Assembly: GCA_039519185.1 (NCBI GenBank)
Contig: CM076849.1
Span: forward strand, 115,697,806-115,761,805
Source: Astragalus membranaceus
Lineage: Eukaryota > Streptophyta > Magnoliopsida > Fabales > Fabaceae
Direction: 5' to 3'
Length of the DNA stretch: 64,000 bases
Position 1 is the stretch's first letter. The number at the start of each line of letters is the position of its first letter. Of the stretch, positions 55,321 to 64,000 are shown piece after piece. Both the position numbers and the translations under genes were made by a program. Below the pieces are notes generated by a model. That model did no database searches. It was not told the DNA's origin and was given only the letters and a program-made list of their open reading frames with translations.

Positions 55321-58300
55321 TTAGACATAATATTTTCTCAATTTGTCAGCGTTCCATGTTCTGGGGATGGTCGCCCCTTCCATGGTTTCTAGCTCATAAG
55401 CTCCCTTTCCAGTCTTGCTGATGACACGGTATGGTCCTTCCCAATTGGCGGCGAGCTTTCCCTGGCGAGCGTTCTTATTCCCTACGTCGGCCCTCCTGAG
55501 GACTAGCTGCCCAATGGAGAATTCCCTCTTCTGGACGCGGGCGTTGTATCTTGCAGCGACCTTCTGTTTGATGAGTTGCTCCCTAAGTGACGCCTTAGTT
55601 CGCAGCTCATCAACCAGGTCGAGTTCTTCTCTTGTTGTTTGCTCATTTGCGGCCGGCGTTGGTGGGTTGGTCGTCCTCCAACTTAGCTCTCCCATCTCAA
55701 TCGGGATGACCGCATCAGTACCATAGACCAGTCTAAATGGTGACTCCCCGGTCGATGAATGGGGGGTCGTTCTGTAGGCCCAAAGGACCGACTGTAGCTC
55801 TTCTGCCCAATTGCCTTTGGCTTCATCTAATCTTCTTTTCAGCCCGCGTAGTATTACCCTGTTGGCCGCTTCTGCCTGGCCATTGGTTTGCGGGTGCTCG
55901 ACCGAGGTGAAACGCTGTTTCACGCCAAGGCCGGCCAGCATTTCTCTGAATTTTCTGTCAGCGAACTGAGTTCCATTGTCCGTCACCAGTTGCTGAGGCA
56001 CTCCGAAGCGGGCGAGCACATTCTTCCCAAAGAACTTAGATACCTTCGCTGAGGTAATGGTGGCAAGTGGCTCTGCTTCTATCCACTTGGTGAAGTAGTC
56101 GACCGCAACGATCAGGAATTTCAGCTGACCTGGTGCAGGTGGAAAGGGGCCGAGCAAGTCCATGCCCCACCAAGCGAACGGCCAAGGTGGGGTTAGGCTG
56201 TGCAGTTCTGTTGAGGGCGCTATATGCACGTCTGCGTGGATCTGGCATTTCTTGCATTTCTGCACAAGTAACTTGGCATCCTCTTCCATGGTCGGCCAAT
56301 AGTATCCGGCCCTGAGTGCCTTCTTAGCAACCGACCGACCACCTTGATGGCTACCACAATCGCCTTCATGGATATCCCTGAGTACATGGTCGGCTTCGAC
56401 CGACGTAAGACATCTCAGCAATGGGGATGAAAAGCCCCTTCTGTACAGTCTTCCTTCAATCACTGAATATTTGGTCGCCCGCAACCTCAGGAGCTTTGCT
56501 GCCTTCGGGTCGCAAGGTTCTACCCCATTAAGAATATACTGCAAGATGGGAGTAATCCAGTCTCTGTCTAGGTCGACCGCTAGAATGGCTAATGGTTGAG
56601 CGGGCTTAGTAGACACGCTCGGTCGAGTTAATGTCTCCTGAATTAGACTTCTATGATTCCCAGGAGCCTTTGTACTGGCTAACTTTGATAGGATGTCAGC
56701 CCTCACGTTCTCTGTCCTGGGGACGTGCTTAACATCTGCTCGGTTGAATTGCCTGAGCAGGTCCCTTACCTTGGCCAAATAATTCTTCAGGACGTCGTCC
56801 TTTGCGTCGTATAGGTCCTGAATTTGGGATACTACCAGTAGAGAGTCGGAGTGAAGTTCGACACGGTCGACATTAAACTCTTTGGCTAACTGCAGCCCGG
56901 CAATGCACGCTTCATACTCGGCCTGGTTATTTGAAGTGTGAAATGCAAAAGTCAATGACACTTCAACAGTAAGTCCTTCTGAGTTTTCCAGTATCAAACC
57001 GGCCCCACTTCCTTTGCTGTTGGAGGACCCGTCCACGTGTAAAGTCCAGGTCGTGATGGCCTGATCGTCTGGTATAGGAGTCATTTCAGCTATGAAGTCG
57101 GCCAACACTTGTGCCTTGGCGGCCGATCTAGATTCGAACTTGATCCCAAACTCACTGAGTTCGACAGCCCACTTGATCATACGCCCTGCCAGATCGGGTC
57201 GGTGAAGGATTTGCCTAATAGGCTGGTCGGTCCTTACCACGACCTGATGAGCGACGAAGTAAGGACGTAATCTACGAGCGGCCACAAGTAATGCCAAGGC
57301 TAGTTTCTCAATCTTCTGGTACCTGATTTCTGGGCCTTGAAATACCTTGCTGATGAAATAGACCGGGTTTTGCTTTAGGTCGCATTCCCTGACCAGAACG
57401 GCGCTCATGGCTTCGTCCGTTATGGCCAAGTACAAGTAAAGTGTCTCCCCCGGTTGCGGCTTGGTCATGATGGGCGGGTTGGTCAGTGCCGCCTTCAGCT
57501 CGTCCAATGCTCGCTGGCATTGATCGGTCCATTCAAATTCGACTTCCTTCTTCAAAAGCTTGAACAGTGGAAGAGATTTGCACGCTGATTTAGGTATGAA
57601 TCGCGATAGGGCAGCGACCATACCATTCAATTGCTGGATCTCTTTCTTCGTAGTGGGTGGCCTCATGTCGGCGACCGCCCTACACTTATCAGGGTTCGCT
57701 TCAATCCCTCGCTCTGTTAAGTGGAAGCCCAGGAACTTGCCCGCCCTTACTCCGAAGGTGCACTTCTCTGGATTCAGCCTTAAAGAATTCTTCCTTGCTT
57801 CCTCAAAGATTTCCCTTAGGTCGTTGATATGGTCCTGGTCGGTCTTGCTCTTAATTATCATGTCATCCAAGTAGACCTCTGATATGCGACCGATCTGACG
57901 CCTAAAAACCTTGCTCATCATTCTCTGATAGGTCGCTCCGGCGTTCTTGAGACCAAAAGGCATTACCTTGTACTGGAAGTTTCCCCGATCGGTCATGAAC
58001 GCGGTTTTATGACGATCGGGTGGGTACATGGTGATCTGATTGTATCCTGAATAGGCGTCTAGAAAAGACAGAAGTTTATAGCCCGCTGCCCCGTCGACCA
58101 ATTTGTCAATGCTTGGCAGTGGAAAGGCGTCCTTCGGGCATGCCTTGTTCAGGTCGGTATAATCGACGCACATGCGCCACTTACCATTTTTCTTCTTTAC
58201 CAACACGACGTTGGAGAGCCATGTTGTATACTTGATCTCCTCAATGAAATTGGCCTTGATGAGGTCGTCAACTGCCCGGGCGGCCGCCAGTGCTTTCTCT

Positions 58301-61200
58301 TCACTCTGAGTTCGCCTCCTTTGTGCGACCGGCCTTGCTGTCTCATCAACGGACAGTTGGTGGCAGGCAATTTCAATTGGGATACCGGGCATGTCTGATG
58401 CCTGCCATGCAAAAAGGTCCGCGTAATCCCTGAGACAGGTGATGAGCTCTTGCTTGTCTTCTTCAGGTAGGTCGCTCCCCAACTTAACTGTTTTAGTTGG
58501 GTCGTCCATTAACTGAATATCGATCAATTCTCCGTGGGGCTCAGGCCTCTTGAGTCTATTCTTTAGCTCGCGGGCTAAATCATCGTCGTCGTCCTCAGGG
58601 TCGCTGTCAGGGTCGTATCGAGCATCCAGGTCGGCCACATTGACCTGATGCCCTTCTCCAAGATTCTGAGGTTTAGCATTCGTCACCTCCATGTCACAAA
58701 TTTCTTGATAGAGGAAATGGCTCCTCATAGCCGCCTCCATGTCGGCCATCACTGTCACCACTTGGTCGTTTTTACTGTAAAACTTCATCTTCAGATGTAC
58801 AGTTGAGGCTACGGCCTCCAATTTCCCCAGAGTTGGGCGGCCAATGATGCAGTGGTAACACGATCTGATTGGCAGAACTAAGAACGTCGTTCTGACCGTC
58901 CTGTACGACGTGCTGCCGCTCGTGTCATCTCCAAAAGTGACGAGTAACTCTATCGTCCCCAATGGGTAGGTGGTCGACCCATTGAACCCGGTCAGTGGAG
59001 TGGGTACTGCTTGGGGAATAATCTCGCTCCTATCCACATTCAACTTGTCAATCAATTCTTCGAACATGATGTCGGCCGAGCTCCCCTGGTCGACCAGTAT
59101 TCTTCTAACCTCAGTGTTGGCCATTACGGCCGATACTACCAAGGGTACATAATTGTTAACTTTTCCATCAAGCAAGTCTTCGTCCCCAAAGGAAATGGGC
59201 GGCCTATTCGAGGCCGGCCGTGGGGTTGAAGTTGAACCGACCATCATGAGTTCGTTCCACTTCCTCTTCATCGCCTTGTTGGACTCTCTGATGTCCAACG
59301 GATTACCTCCATGGATGACCATGGCTACGTTGCGGCCCTTTGATTGTCTGGGGTCGCGCTCTTCCTCTGAACTGTTACGCGCTTGCTCGATCGTTGAGTT
59401 AACGATCGCCTTACCTTTGTCATTGGCGGGTTGGCCAACGGCTCTTTGATCAGGGCGATCGTTACCATCATCTTTGACATACTGCCTCAACTTGCCCTTC
59501 TGTATGAGGTCTTCTATGTCATCTTTTAGGGCCATGCAGTCATTGGTGTCATGCCCCTTGCTCTTGTGATATCTGCAGTATTTCTTTGTAGGCCGACCTC
59601 CTTTCTTCAATACTAAAGGATCAGGTCGCCTCACACCAGTGAATTCATTGTTCTGGCACTCCGTAAAGATCTGCGCGATCGGAGTGTTTAATTTTGTACG
59701 CTGCTCGTACCTCTTGGGCCGGTATTCGGGCTTACTGTCACGGTCCTGCCCCTTGACCGACCTGCCAGCATCTTCCTTGGGACGCGCGCGGGCGCCCTTG
59801 TCGGCCGCTAATTGCTCCTCATAGCCCATATGGTCGTTGGCCCTTCTGAGGAACAGGCCGAGGTCGTAGTAGCGGTTCAGAGAAAACTCTTCAGCGAATC
59901 TGTGGCTCTTTCTTATACCACGCTTGAGGTACTTCAGCTTGTCCGTATCTGACAGGTTGCGGACTGTATCGGCCTCTGTCATGAACCGGTCGATAAACTC
60001 CCTCAATGATTCATTTTCTCCTTGGACGACCGAATCCAAGTGCTCTTCGTAACGATATTGACAACGGTTGGCTGTGTAATTGGCCAAGAACATTGCCACA
60101 AGACCTTCCCAAGAAGCGACTGAGTTGGGACGCAGAGATTCCCACCATTCTAGCGCCCGACCTTCGAGCGACTGAGGGAAGAGTCTGCACTTCATCGTTC
60201 GTCCCAGCTCCCTGTAGCTACAGTAGTTGTTGAAGTACATCAGATGTTTGTCTGGATCCCCGCGACCGTTGAACTTGTTCAGGTTTGGGGGCTTCCTCAG
60301 GTCCCTTGGGATGCGATAGCGCCTAATCTCGCTGGTGAATGGCCCCTGTCCAGTCGGGATGGGATTCTGCCCGTAGGGCTGCATGGCGGCATAAGCTTGG
60401 TCGACGGGCAAACCGTAAAGGCCGACCGGTTGACCAAGGAGTCTATCAGCAATTGGAGGGCGTCCATGGTATTGTGGAGCACGTGGCGACGACCGTCTTC
60501 TAGGCCGCTCTGAATTGTTCCTTCTCGGTCGGCTGATGGCATGGGAGACATCTCTAATCTCCCCGTTACTGTAGTCGTCAAACTCCTCATACGAGTCCCA
60601 CGACCTGCTTCTTGATCGGCGGGATCCTGAGGACTCGTTGGACGAGTACCTTGTTGGCGACCCTTCTGACTCTGGTCGGTAGCTTGAGTCAGCGTAGTCG
60701 TAATCTTCTTCGGGAGAGTGACGGTGACGACTTCTTCGACGAGGAGGCGACCTGTGAACGATCGCCCTTCTTGGAGGATTGCGTCGGGATACGCCACGAC
60801 GAGGAGGACCTTCTCTTCGTGGTGGTGAACGATGGGGCCGGGACGGTTGGCCTCGGTGACCGCTGTCCGCTCGCGGGCGGATTGAGATCGAACCTCTCTC
60901 ATAACGTTCGATCAGTTCGTCTCGATCAGCGATCACTTGATTCTTTTGCTCCAGAATTTGTATGAGCGCTTGGGTTACTTGCTCTGGTAACGCTTCTGGA
61001 ATTCCTGCTTCGGCCAGCTCGGCCGGTAGTTGCGGGGCTGGTTGGGTAACTGGCCCGCGACCGCCCTGTACTGAGGGTTCTTGGCGAGGCTCATCTTGTG
61101 ATTCATGAACGGTCATAGGCACGCCCTCTGGGGTCCGTTGAGGTCGGTTCTGCCCAGAGGTGTTGAGCCTTGAAGAAGTACGTATCTGACGCGGCGGCAT
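55321..61200 (-). CDS. gag-pol: Gag-pol polyprotein of element E, intact
   Basis: One frame of 1959 codons. The frame is open from 61329 inside the LTR, but that lies before the PBS, so I take ATG at 61200 (MPPRQIRTSS). Approximate order: Arg/Ser-rich N-terminal region 110-245; gag core 295-465; CRYHKSKGHDTNDC knuckle-like motif 541; protease with VDQGSSADI near 702; RT 960-1160 with YLDD near 1110 in place of YVDD; RNase H 1255-1370; a second RNase H-like domain from TLHVDGSSNSKGSG near 1387; integrase zinc finger (DIHEGDCGSH, CKKCQ) 1610-1655; and DDE core GMDLLG, VTDNGTQF, GQAEAANR at 1675-1800. There is no chromodomain and no internal stop. All domains needed for copying are present, so the element may be active. 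Confidence 0.93.
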   Translation of the reverse strand: MPPRQIRTSSRLNTSGQNRPQRTPEGVPMTVHESQDEPRQEPSVQGGRGPVTQPAPQLPAELAEAGIPEALPEQVTQALIQILEQKNQVIADRDELIERYERGSISIRPRADSGHRGQPSRPHRSPPRREGPPRRGVSRRNPPRRAIVHRSPPRRRSRHRHSPEEDYDYADSSYRPESEGSPTRYSSNESSGSRRSRSRSWDSYEEFDDYSNGEIRDVSHAISRPRRNNSERPRRRSSPRAPQYHGRPPIADRLLGQPVGLYGLPVDQAYAAMQPYGQNPIPTGQGPFTSEIRRYRIPRDLRKPPNLNKFNGRGDPDKHLMYFNNYCSYRELGRTMKCRLFPQSLEGRALEWWESLRPNSVASWEGLVAMFLANYTANRCQYRYEEHLDSVVQGENESLREFIDRFMTEADTVRNLSDTDKLKYLKRGIRKSHRFAEEFSLNRYYDLGLFLRRANDHMGYEEQLAADKGARARPKEDAGRSVKGQDRDSKPEYRPKRYEQRTKLNTPIAQIFTECQNNEFTGVRRPDPLVLKKGGRPTKKYCRYHKSKGHDTNDCMALKDDIEDLIQKGKLRQYVKDDGNDRPDQRAVGQPANDKGKAIVNSTIEQARNSSEEERDPRQSKGRNVAMVIHGGNPLDIRESNKAMKRKWNELMMVGSTSTPRPASNRPPISFGDEDLLDGKVNNYVPLVVSAVMANTEVRRILVDQGSSADIMFEELIDKLNVDRSEIIPQAVPTPLTGFNGSTTYPLGTIELLVTFGDDTSGSTSYRTVRTTFLVLPIRSCYHCIIGRPTLGKLEAVASTVHLKMKFYSKNDQVVTVMADMEAAMRSHFLYQEICDMEVTNAKPQNLGEGHQVNVADLDARYDPDSDPEDDDDDLARELKNRLKRPEPHGELIDIQLMDDPTKTVKLGSDLPEEDKQELITCLRDYADLFAWQASDMPGIPIEIACHQLSVDETARPVAQRRRTQSEEKALAAARAVDDLIKANFIEEIKYTTWLSNVVLVKKKNGKWRMCVDYTDLNKACPKDAFPLPSIDKLVDGAAGYKLLSFLDAYSGYNQITMYPPDRHKTAFMTDRGNFQYKVMPFGLKNAGATYQRMMSKVFRRQIGRISEVYLDDMIIKSKTDQDHINDLREIFEEARKNSLRLNPEKCTFGVRAGKFLGFHLTERGIEANPDKCRAVADMRPPTTKKEIQQLNGMVAALSRFIPKSACKSLPLFKLLKKEVEFEWTDQCQRALDELKAALTNPPIMTKPQPGETLYLYLAITDEAMSAVLVRECDLKQNPVYFISKVFQGPEIRYQKIEKLALALLVAARRLRPYFVAHQVVVRTDQPIRQILHRPDLAGRMIKWAVELSEFGIKFESRSAAKAQVLADFIAEMTPIPDDQAITTWTLHVDGSSNSKGSGAGLILENSEGLTVEVSLTFAFHTSNNQAEYEACIAGLQLAKEFNVDRVELHSDSLLVVSQIQDLYDAKDDVLKNYLAKVRDLLRQFNRADVKHVPRTENVRADILSKLASTKAPGNHRSLIQETLTRPSVSTKPAQPLAILAVDLDRDWITPILQYILNGVEPCDPKAAKLLRLRATKYSVIEGRLYRRGFSSPLLRCLTSVEADHVLRDIHEGDCGSHQGGRSVAKKALRAGYYWPTMEEDAKLLVQKCKKCQIHADVHIAPSTELHSLTPPWPFAWWGMDLLGPFPPAPGQLKFLIVAVDYFTKWIEAEPLATITSAKVSKFFGKNVLARFGVPQQLVTDNGTQFADRKFREMLAGLGVKQRFTSVEHPQTNGQAEAANRVILRGLKRRLDEAKGNWAEELQSVLWAYRTTPHSSTGESPFRLVYGTDAVIPIEMGELSWRTTNPPTPAANEQTTREELDLVDELRTKASLREQLIKQKVAARYNARVQKREFSIGQLVLRRADVGNKNARQGKLAANWEGPYRVISKTGKGAYELETMEGATIPRTWNADKLRKYYV

Positions 61201-61226
61201 GATTTGATGTGGAATAGCGCTCGGGC

Positions 61227-61244
61227 CTCCCACTGTGGTCGCCA
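61227..61244 (-). other. Primer binding site of E (tRNA-Arg)
   Basis: The minus strand reads TGGCGACCACAGTGGGAG two bases after the LTR. It is complementary to the 3' end of plant tRNA-Arg as I remember it (CTCCCACTGTGGTCG plus CCA). Confidence 0.8.
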
Positions 61245-61246
61245 AT

Positions 61247-61638
61247 TGATCGTACCTGATCAATACGATGGGTTGTTGTTGGAAACGTTGATCGGTCGCT
61301 GTGATGAGGGACCGAGTTGTAAGCCGCACGCGGGTGGTACCTGCAAAGGCACTCCAACGCTCAAGTTAGAGGTGATTCAACGGGCAGGGTCACAAGGTGA
61401 GTAAAACATACCTGAAGCCACATGCTGGTGTGGTATATATAAGACTGGCGTTCTAGCCGTTGCGCAATTTACGGGATCGGCCGCATCTTGCGGAGCAAGG
61501 TAGATGATGGGCCGCGTTGGGCCGGCCTTGGTCGAGTGGGCCGCTGGCCCAGGTTGCACCTGGCTGCTGCGCGCAGCACCCCCTTGCTGTAGGCTGCGCT
61601 AGACTGTCTCGTTGGGCCTATTGGGCCACTCCATAACA
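61247..61638 (-). mobile_element. Element E 5' LTR
   Basis: 392 bp and the promoter for gag-pol. The TATA-like TATATATA at 61434-61441 is self-complementary and would serve the minus strand, with transcription starting near 61405. Confidence 0.93.
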
Positions 61639-61643
61639 GGTGG

Positions 61644-64000
61644 TAAGGCCACCCGATATGCAACACTTCCAACTCTTTCCGTAATCTGATAAGGCCCGAT
61701 GAATCGAGGAGACAACTTCTTTGATTTCAGCGCACGCCCAAAACCAGTCATAGGTGTGACCCTCAGGAACACGTGGTCACCAGCTTCAAATTCTAAATCT
61801 TTCCTTCTCTTATCATGGTAACTCTTCTGTCTACTCTGCGACGCTTTCATTTTCTCCCGGATCATCTTTACTTTCTCAGTAGTCTCTCTGACTAGCTCAG
61901 GTCCAAGTACTAAACTTTCCCCAGTCTCGTACCAACACACCGGAGTCCTACACCTCCGACCATACAACGCCTCAAACGGCGCCATTCCGATACTGGAATG
62001 ATAACTGTTGTTGTAGGTAAACTCGATCAATGGGAGATGAGTATCCCACGCACCTCCCTGCTCTAAAACACATGACCTCAACAGATCCTCCAACGATTGA
62101 ATCGTCCTCTCTGTCTGCCCATCAGTTTGAGGGTGATAAGCTGAACTCAGCCTCAATTTCGAACCCAACTCCTTCTGCAAACTACTCCAAAAGTCCGAAG
62201 TGAACCTTGGGTCTCTATCCGACACAATGCACAAAGGAACACCATGCAACTTCACAATCATCTGAATATAGATCTCTGCCAATCTTGACACCGGATACTT
62301 AATGCCGATAGGAATGAAATGAGCAGACTTCGTCAATCTATCCACAACCACCCAAATCGAATCATGCCCTCTCACCGTATTGGGTAACCCAGTCACAAAA
62401 TCCATGGAGATACTATCCCACTTCCACTCCGGAACATTCAACGGTTGCATCATCCCCGCAGGCTTCTGATGCTCGACCTTCGATTTCTGACAGGTCAAAC
62501 ATGAATACACAAACTGCGCTACGTCGCGCTTCAACCCAGGCCACCAGAACATCTTTTTCAGATCTTGATACATCTTTGTCGCCCCAGGATGGATACTCAA
62601 CTTACTTCTGTGGCATTCCTCAAGAATTGCCTTTCTCATTCCCTCATCTTCGGGAACACAAATCCTTCCACGATATCTCAATACATCATGCGCATCTGTC
62701 TCGAAGTCCCTATTCTCAGACTGATCAATCCCACCCATTAGATCAACCAATTTCACGTCCAATTTCTGCGCTTCTCGGATACTATCTATAAAATCGTTGC
62801 CAATTTTCAACATACCCAGTCTGATACTCTGATGTGTGACTTCACAAACTAGACTCAGGTCCCTGAATTGCTCAATCAACTCAAGCTCTCTAGCCATCAA
62901 TGCCGACATATGTAAGGTCTTCCTACTCAAAGCATCTGCAACCACATTAGCTTTTCCAGGGTGATAACTCAACTCGAAATCATAATCCTTCAATAGTTCT
63001 AACCACCGGCGCTGCCTCATATTCAACTCTTTCTGATCGAACAGATACCGAAGGCTCTTGTGATCACTGAACACCTCAAATCTCGATCCATACAAGTAAT
63101 GTCTCCAAATTTTCAGTGCGAATACCACAGCAGCAAGTTCTAAGTCGTGAGTAGGGTAATTCTTTTCATGAATTCTCAATTGCCTCGATGCATAAGCGAT
63201 CACCTTCCCATCCTGCATAAGCACACCACCCAAACCCATCTTGGAAGCATCGCAATAAACCACAAACGGCTTAACCGGATTGGGTAGGGTCAACACTGGG
63301 GACGTAGTCAACCTCCTTTTCAATTCACTGAAACTCTCTTCACATCGGTCATCCCACACAAAAGCCTTACCCTTGCAAGTCAATTGGGTCAACGGCAGAG
63401 CCAACTTCGAAAACCCCTCAATGAATCTTCTATAATAACCTGCTAGTCCTAGAAAACTCCTTATCTCAGTAACGGACTTCGGGGATTCCCACTGCAACAC
63501 CGCATCAACCTTAGAAGGATCCACCGTAATTCCCTCGCTAGAGATCACATGACCGAGAAAACTGACTTCTTTCAACCAAAACTCACACTTGGATAACTTC
63601 GCATATAACTTTCGATCCCTCAGAATTTCTAACACCAACCTCAGATGTCTCGCATGCTCCTCTTCAGACTTAGAATAAATTAGAATATCATCAATGAAAA
63701 CCACCACAAACTTATCCAAATACTCACGAAAGATTTGGTTCATGTACCCCATGAATACCCCCAGGCGCATTAGTCACACCGAAAGGCATAACGGAATACT
63801 CATAGTGCCCATATCTTGTCCTAAATGCCGTCTTCTGGATATCTTCATCCTTTACCTTGATCTGATGATAGCCAGACCTTAAGTCAATCTTGCTAAATAC
63901 TTTAGCACCCACCAACTGATCCATCAAATCAACAATTCTCGGTAACAGATACTTGTTCTTGATTGTAACTTTATTTAATTGACGATAGTCTACACACAAC
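61644..64000 (-). pseudogene. pol: Element D pol: RT, RNase H, integrase (partial, frameshifted)
   Basis: The frame enters from beyond the window with RT motifs CVDYRQLNKV, KIDLRSGYHQI and MPFGVTNAP. A frame change occurs at a run of five Cs on the plus strand (63758-63762). It then continues through FIDDILIYSK, RNase H (YCDASKMGLGGVL, THDLELAAVVFAL, DALSRK), the integrase HHCC finger (CHRSKLSIH, CLTC) and the DDE core (SMDFVTGL, VSDRDPRF, GQTERT). It ends at the GGTGG junction with E and continues at 51464. The order and the C-terminal tail fit Tekay-type chromoviruses. One extra base plus E's insertion inactivate this copy. Confidence 0.88.

Larger units (their letters stand above)
51465..61638 (-). 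mobile_element. Element E: complete Tat/Retand-like retrotransposon
   Basis: 10,174 bp, with TSD GGTGG at 51460-51464 and 61639-61643. It has 392-bp LTRs at each end, a tRNA-Arg PBS, an open gag-pol, a PPT (minus strand GCTTGGGGGGCAAC next to 51856) and an opposite-strand gene between pol and the 3' LTR. The LTRs read as identical. The lack of a chromodomain and the second RNase H domain place it in the Tat group (Retand/Ogre relatives). Its base composition is clearly richer in G+C than its host elements. Confidence 0.92.
48852..64000 (-). mobile_element. Element D: Tekay-type chromovirus, 3' part (runs off window)
   Basis: Minus-strand element with its 3' LTR at 48852-51144, PPT at 51145-51158, the end of pol at 51153-51464, then E, then pol continuing to 64000. 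Its 5' part lies outside. It interrupts C's RNase H; AATTA (48847-48851) is the left copy of the target duplication. Confidence 0.88.

Noticed and set aside
60297..60902. 201-codon minus-strand frame within E
   Set aside because: It is a shadow of gag-pol in another frame, driven by the Arg/Ser-rich composition.
61201..61329. Longer start for E gag-pol at 61329
   Set aside because: It lies in the LTR and reads across the PBS; the first ATG after the PBS is 61200.

Overview
The window is plant nuclear DNA made almost entirely of LTR retrotransposons nested inside one another. I found no host gene. The mix of long-LTR Ogre/Tat-type Ty3-gypsy elements, Tekay-type chromoviruses and CACTA remnants, together with the AT-rich base composition, fits a flowering plant. 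Several LTR ends resemble legume Ogre elements, so a legume is my best guess, from memory only.

Layout, using local labels. Element A (+) is an Ogre-like non-autonomous element: the end of its 5' LTR lies at 1-1204, a non-coding interior at 1205-5768, and a 3' LTR runs 5769-33413 but is split. Element B (-, 7632-32422, TSD CCTCA) sits inside A's 3' LTR. It shares A's interior and the 3' end of its LTR but has a different U3. B's two LTRs each carry a further insertion. Element G (+, 9168-15747, TSD TCTTG) has 2656-bp LTRs and only a gag gene (TR-GAG type). Element H (-, 22924-30395, TSD GCACC) has 3.3-kb LTRs and no coding capacity. From 33414 to 34771 lies the 3' end of a Tat/Retand-like element F with GC-rich minisatellites. 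It abuts a CACTA transposase pseudogene (34772-35979, -). A CACTA terminus (36649-36910), a possible Copia LTR (37002-37247) and about 1.7 kb of unassigned AT-rich DNA follow.

Element C (+, 38925-48851) is an Ogre: a 3.9-kb LTR, PBS, gag-pro gene, the in-frame intron between pro and RT, then RT/RNase H. It is defective, with a stop codon in gag and the protease deleted. Element D (-, 48852 to beyond the window end), a Tekay-like chromovirus, interrupts C. Element E (-, 51465-61638, TSD GGTGG) in turn interrupts D's integrase. E is a complete 10,174-bp Tat/Retand-like element with 392-bp LTRs that read as identical, one open gag-pol frame of 1959 codons, and an opposite-strand gene with its own TATA box and two predicted introns.

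The points most worth a second look are regulatory. A's U3 holds 12 copies of a TAATCGATTA-type palindrome, mostly phased at 33-34 bp, ending just upstream of its TATA box. B's U3 instead holds duplicated perfect MSA (mitosis-type MYB3R) sites about 115-310 bp upstream of its TATA box, although A and B share the rest of the element. Ogre-type LTRs A, B and C share hairpin-forming blocks whose stems vary in step. E's antisense gene looks like a self-contained transcription unit. All identities and ages come from reading alone; no alignment or search was run.
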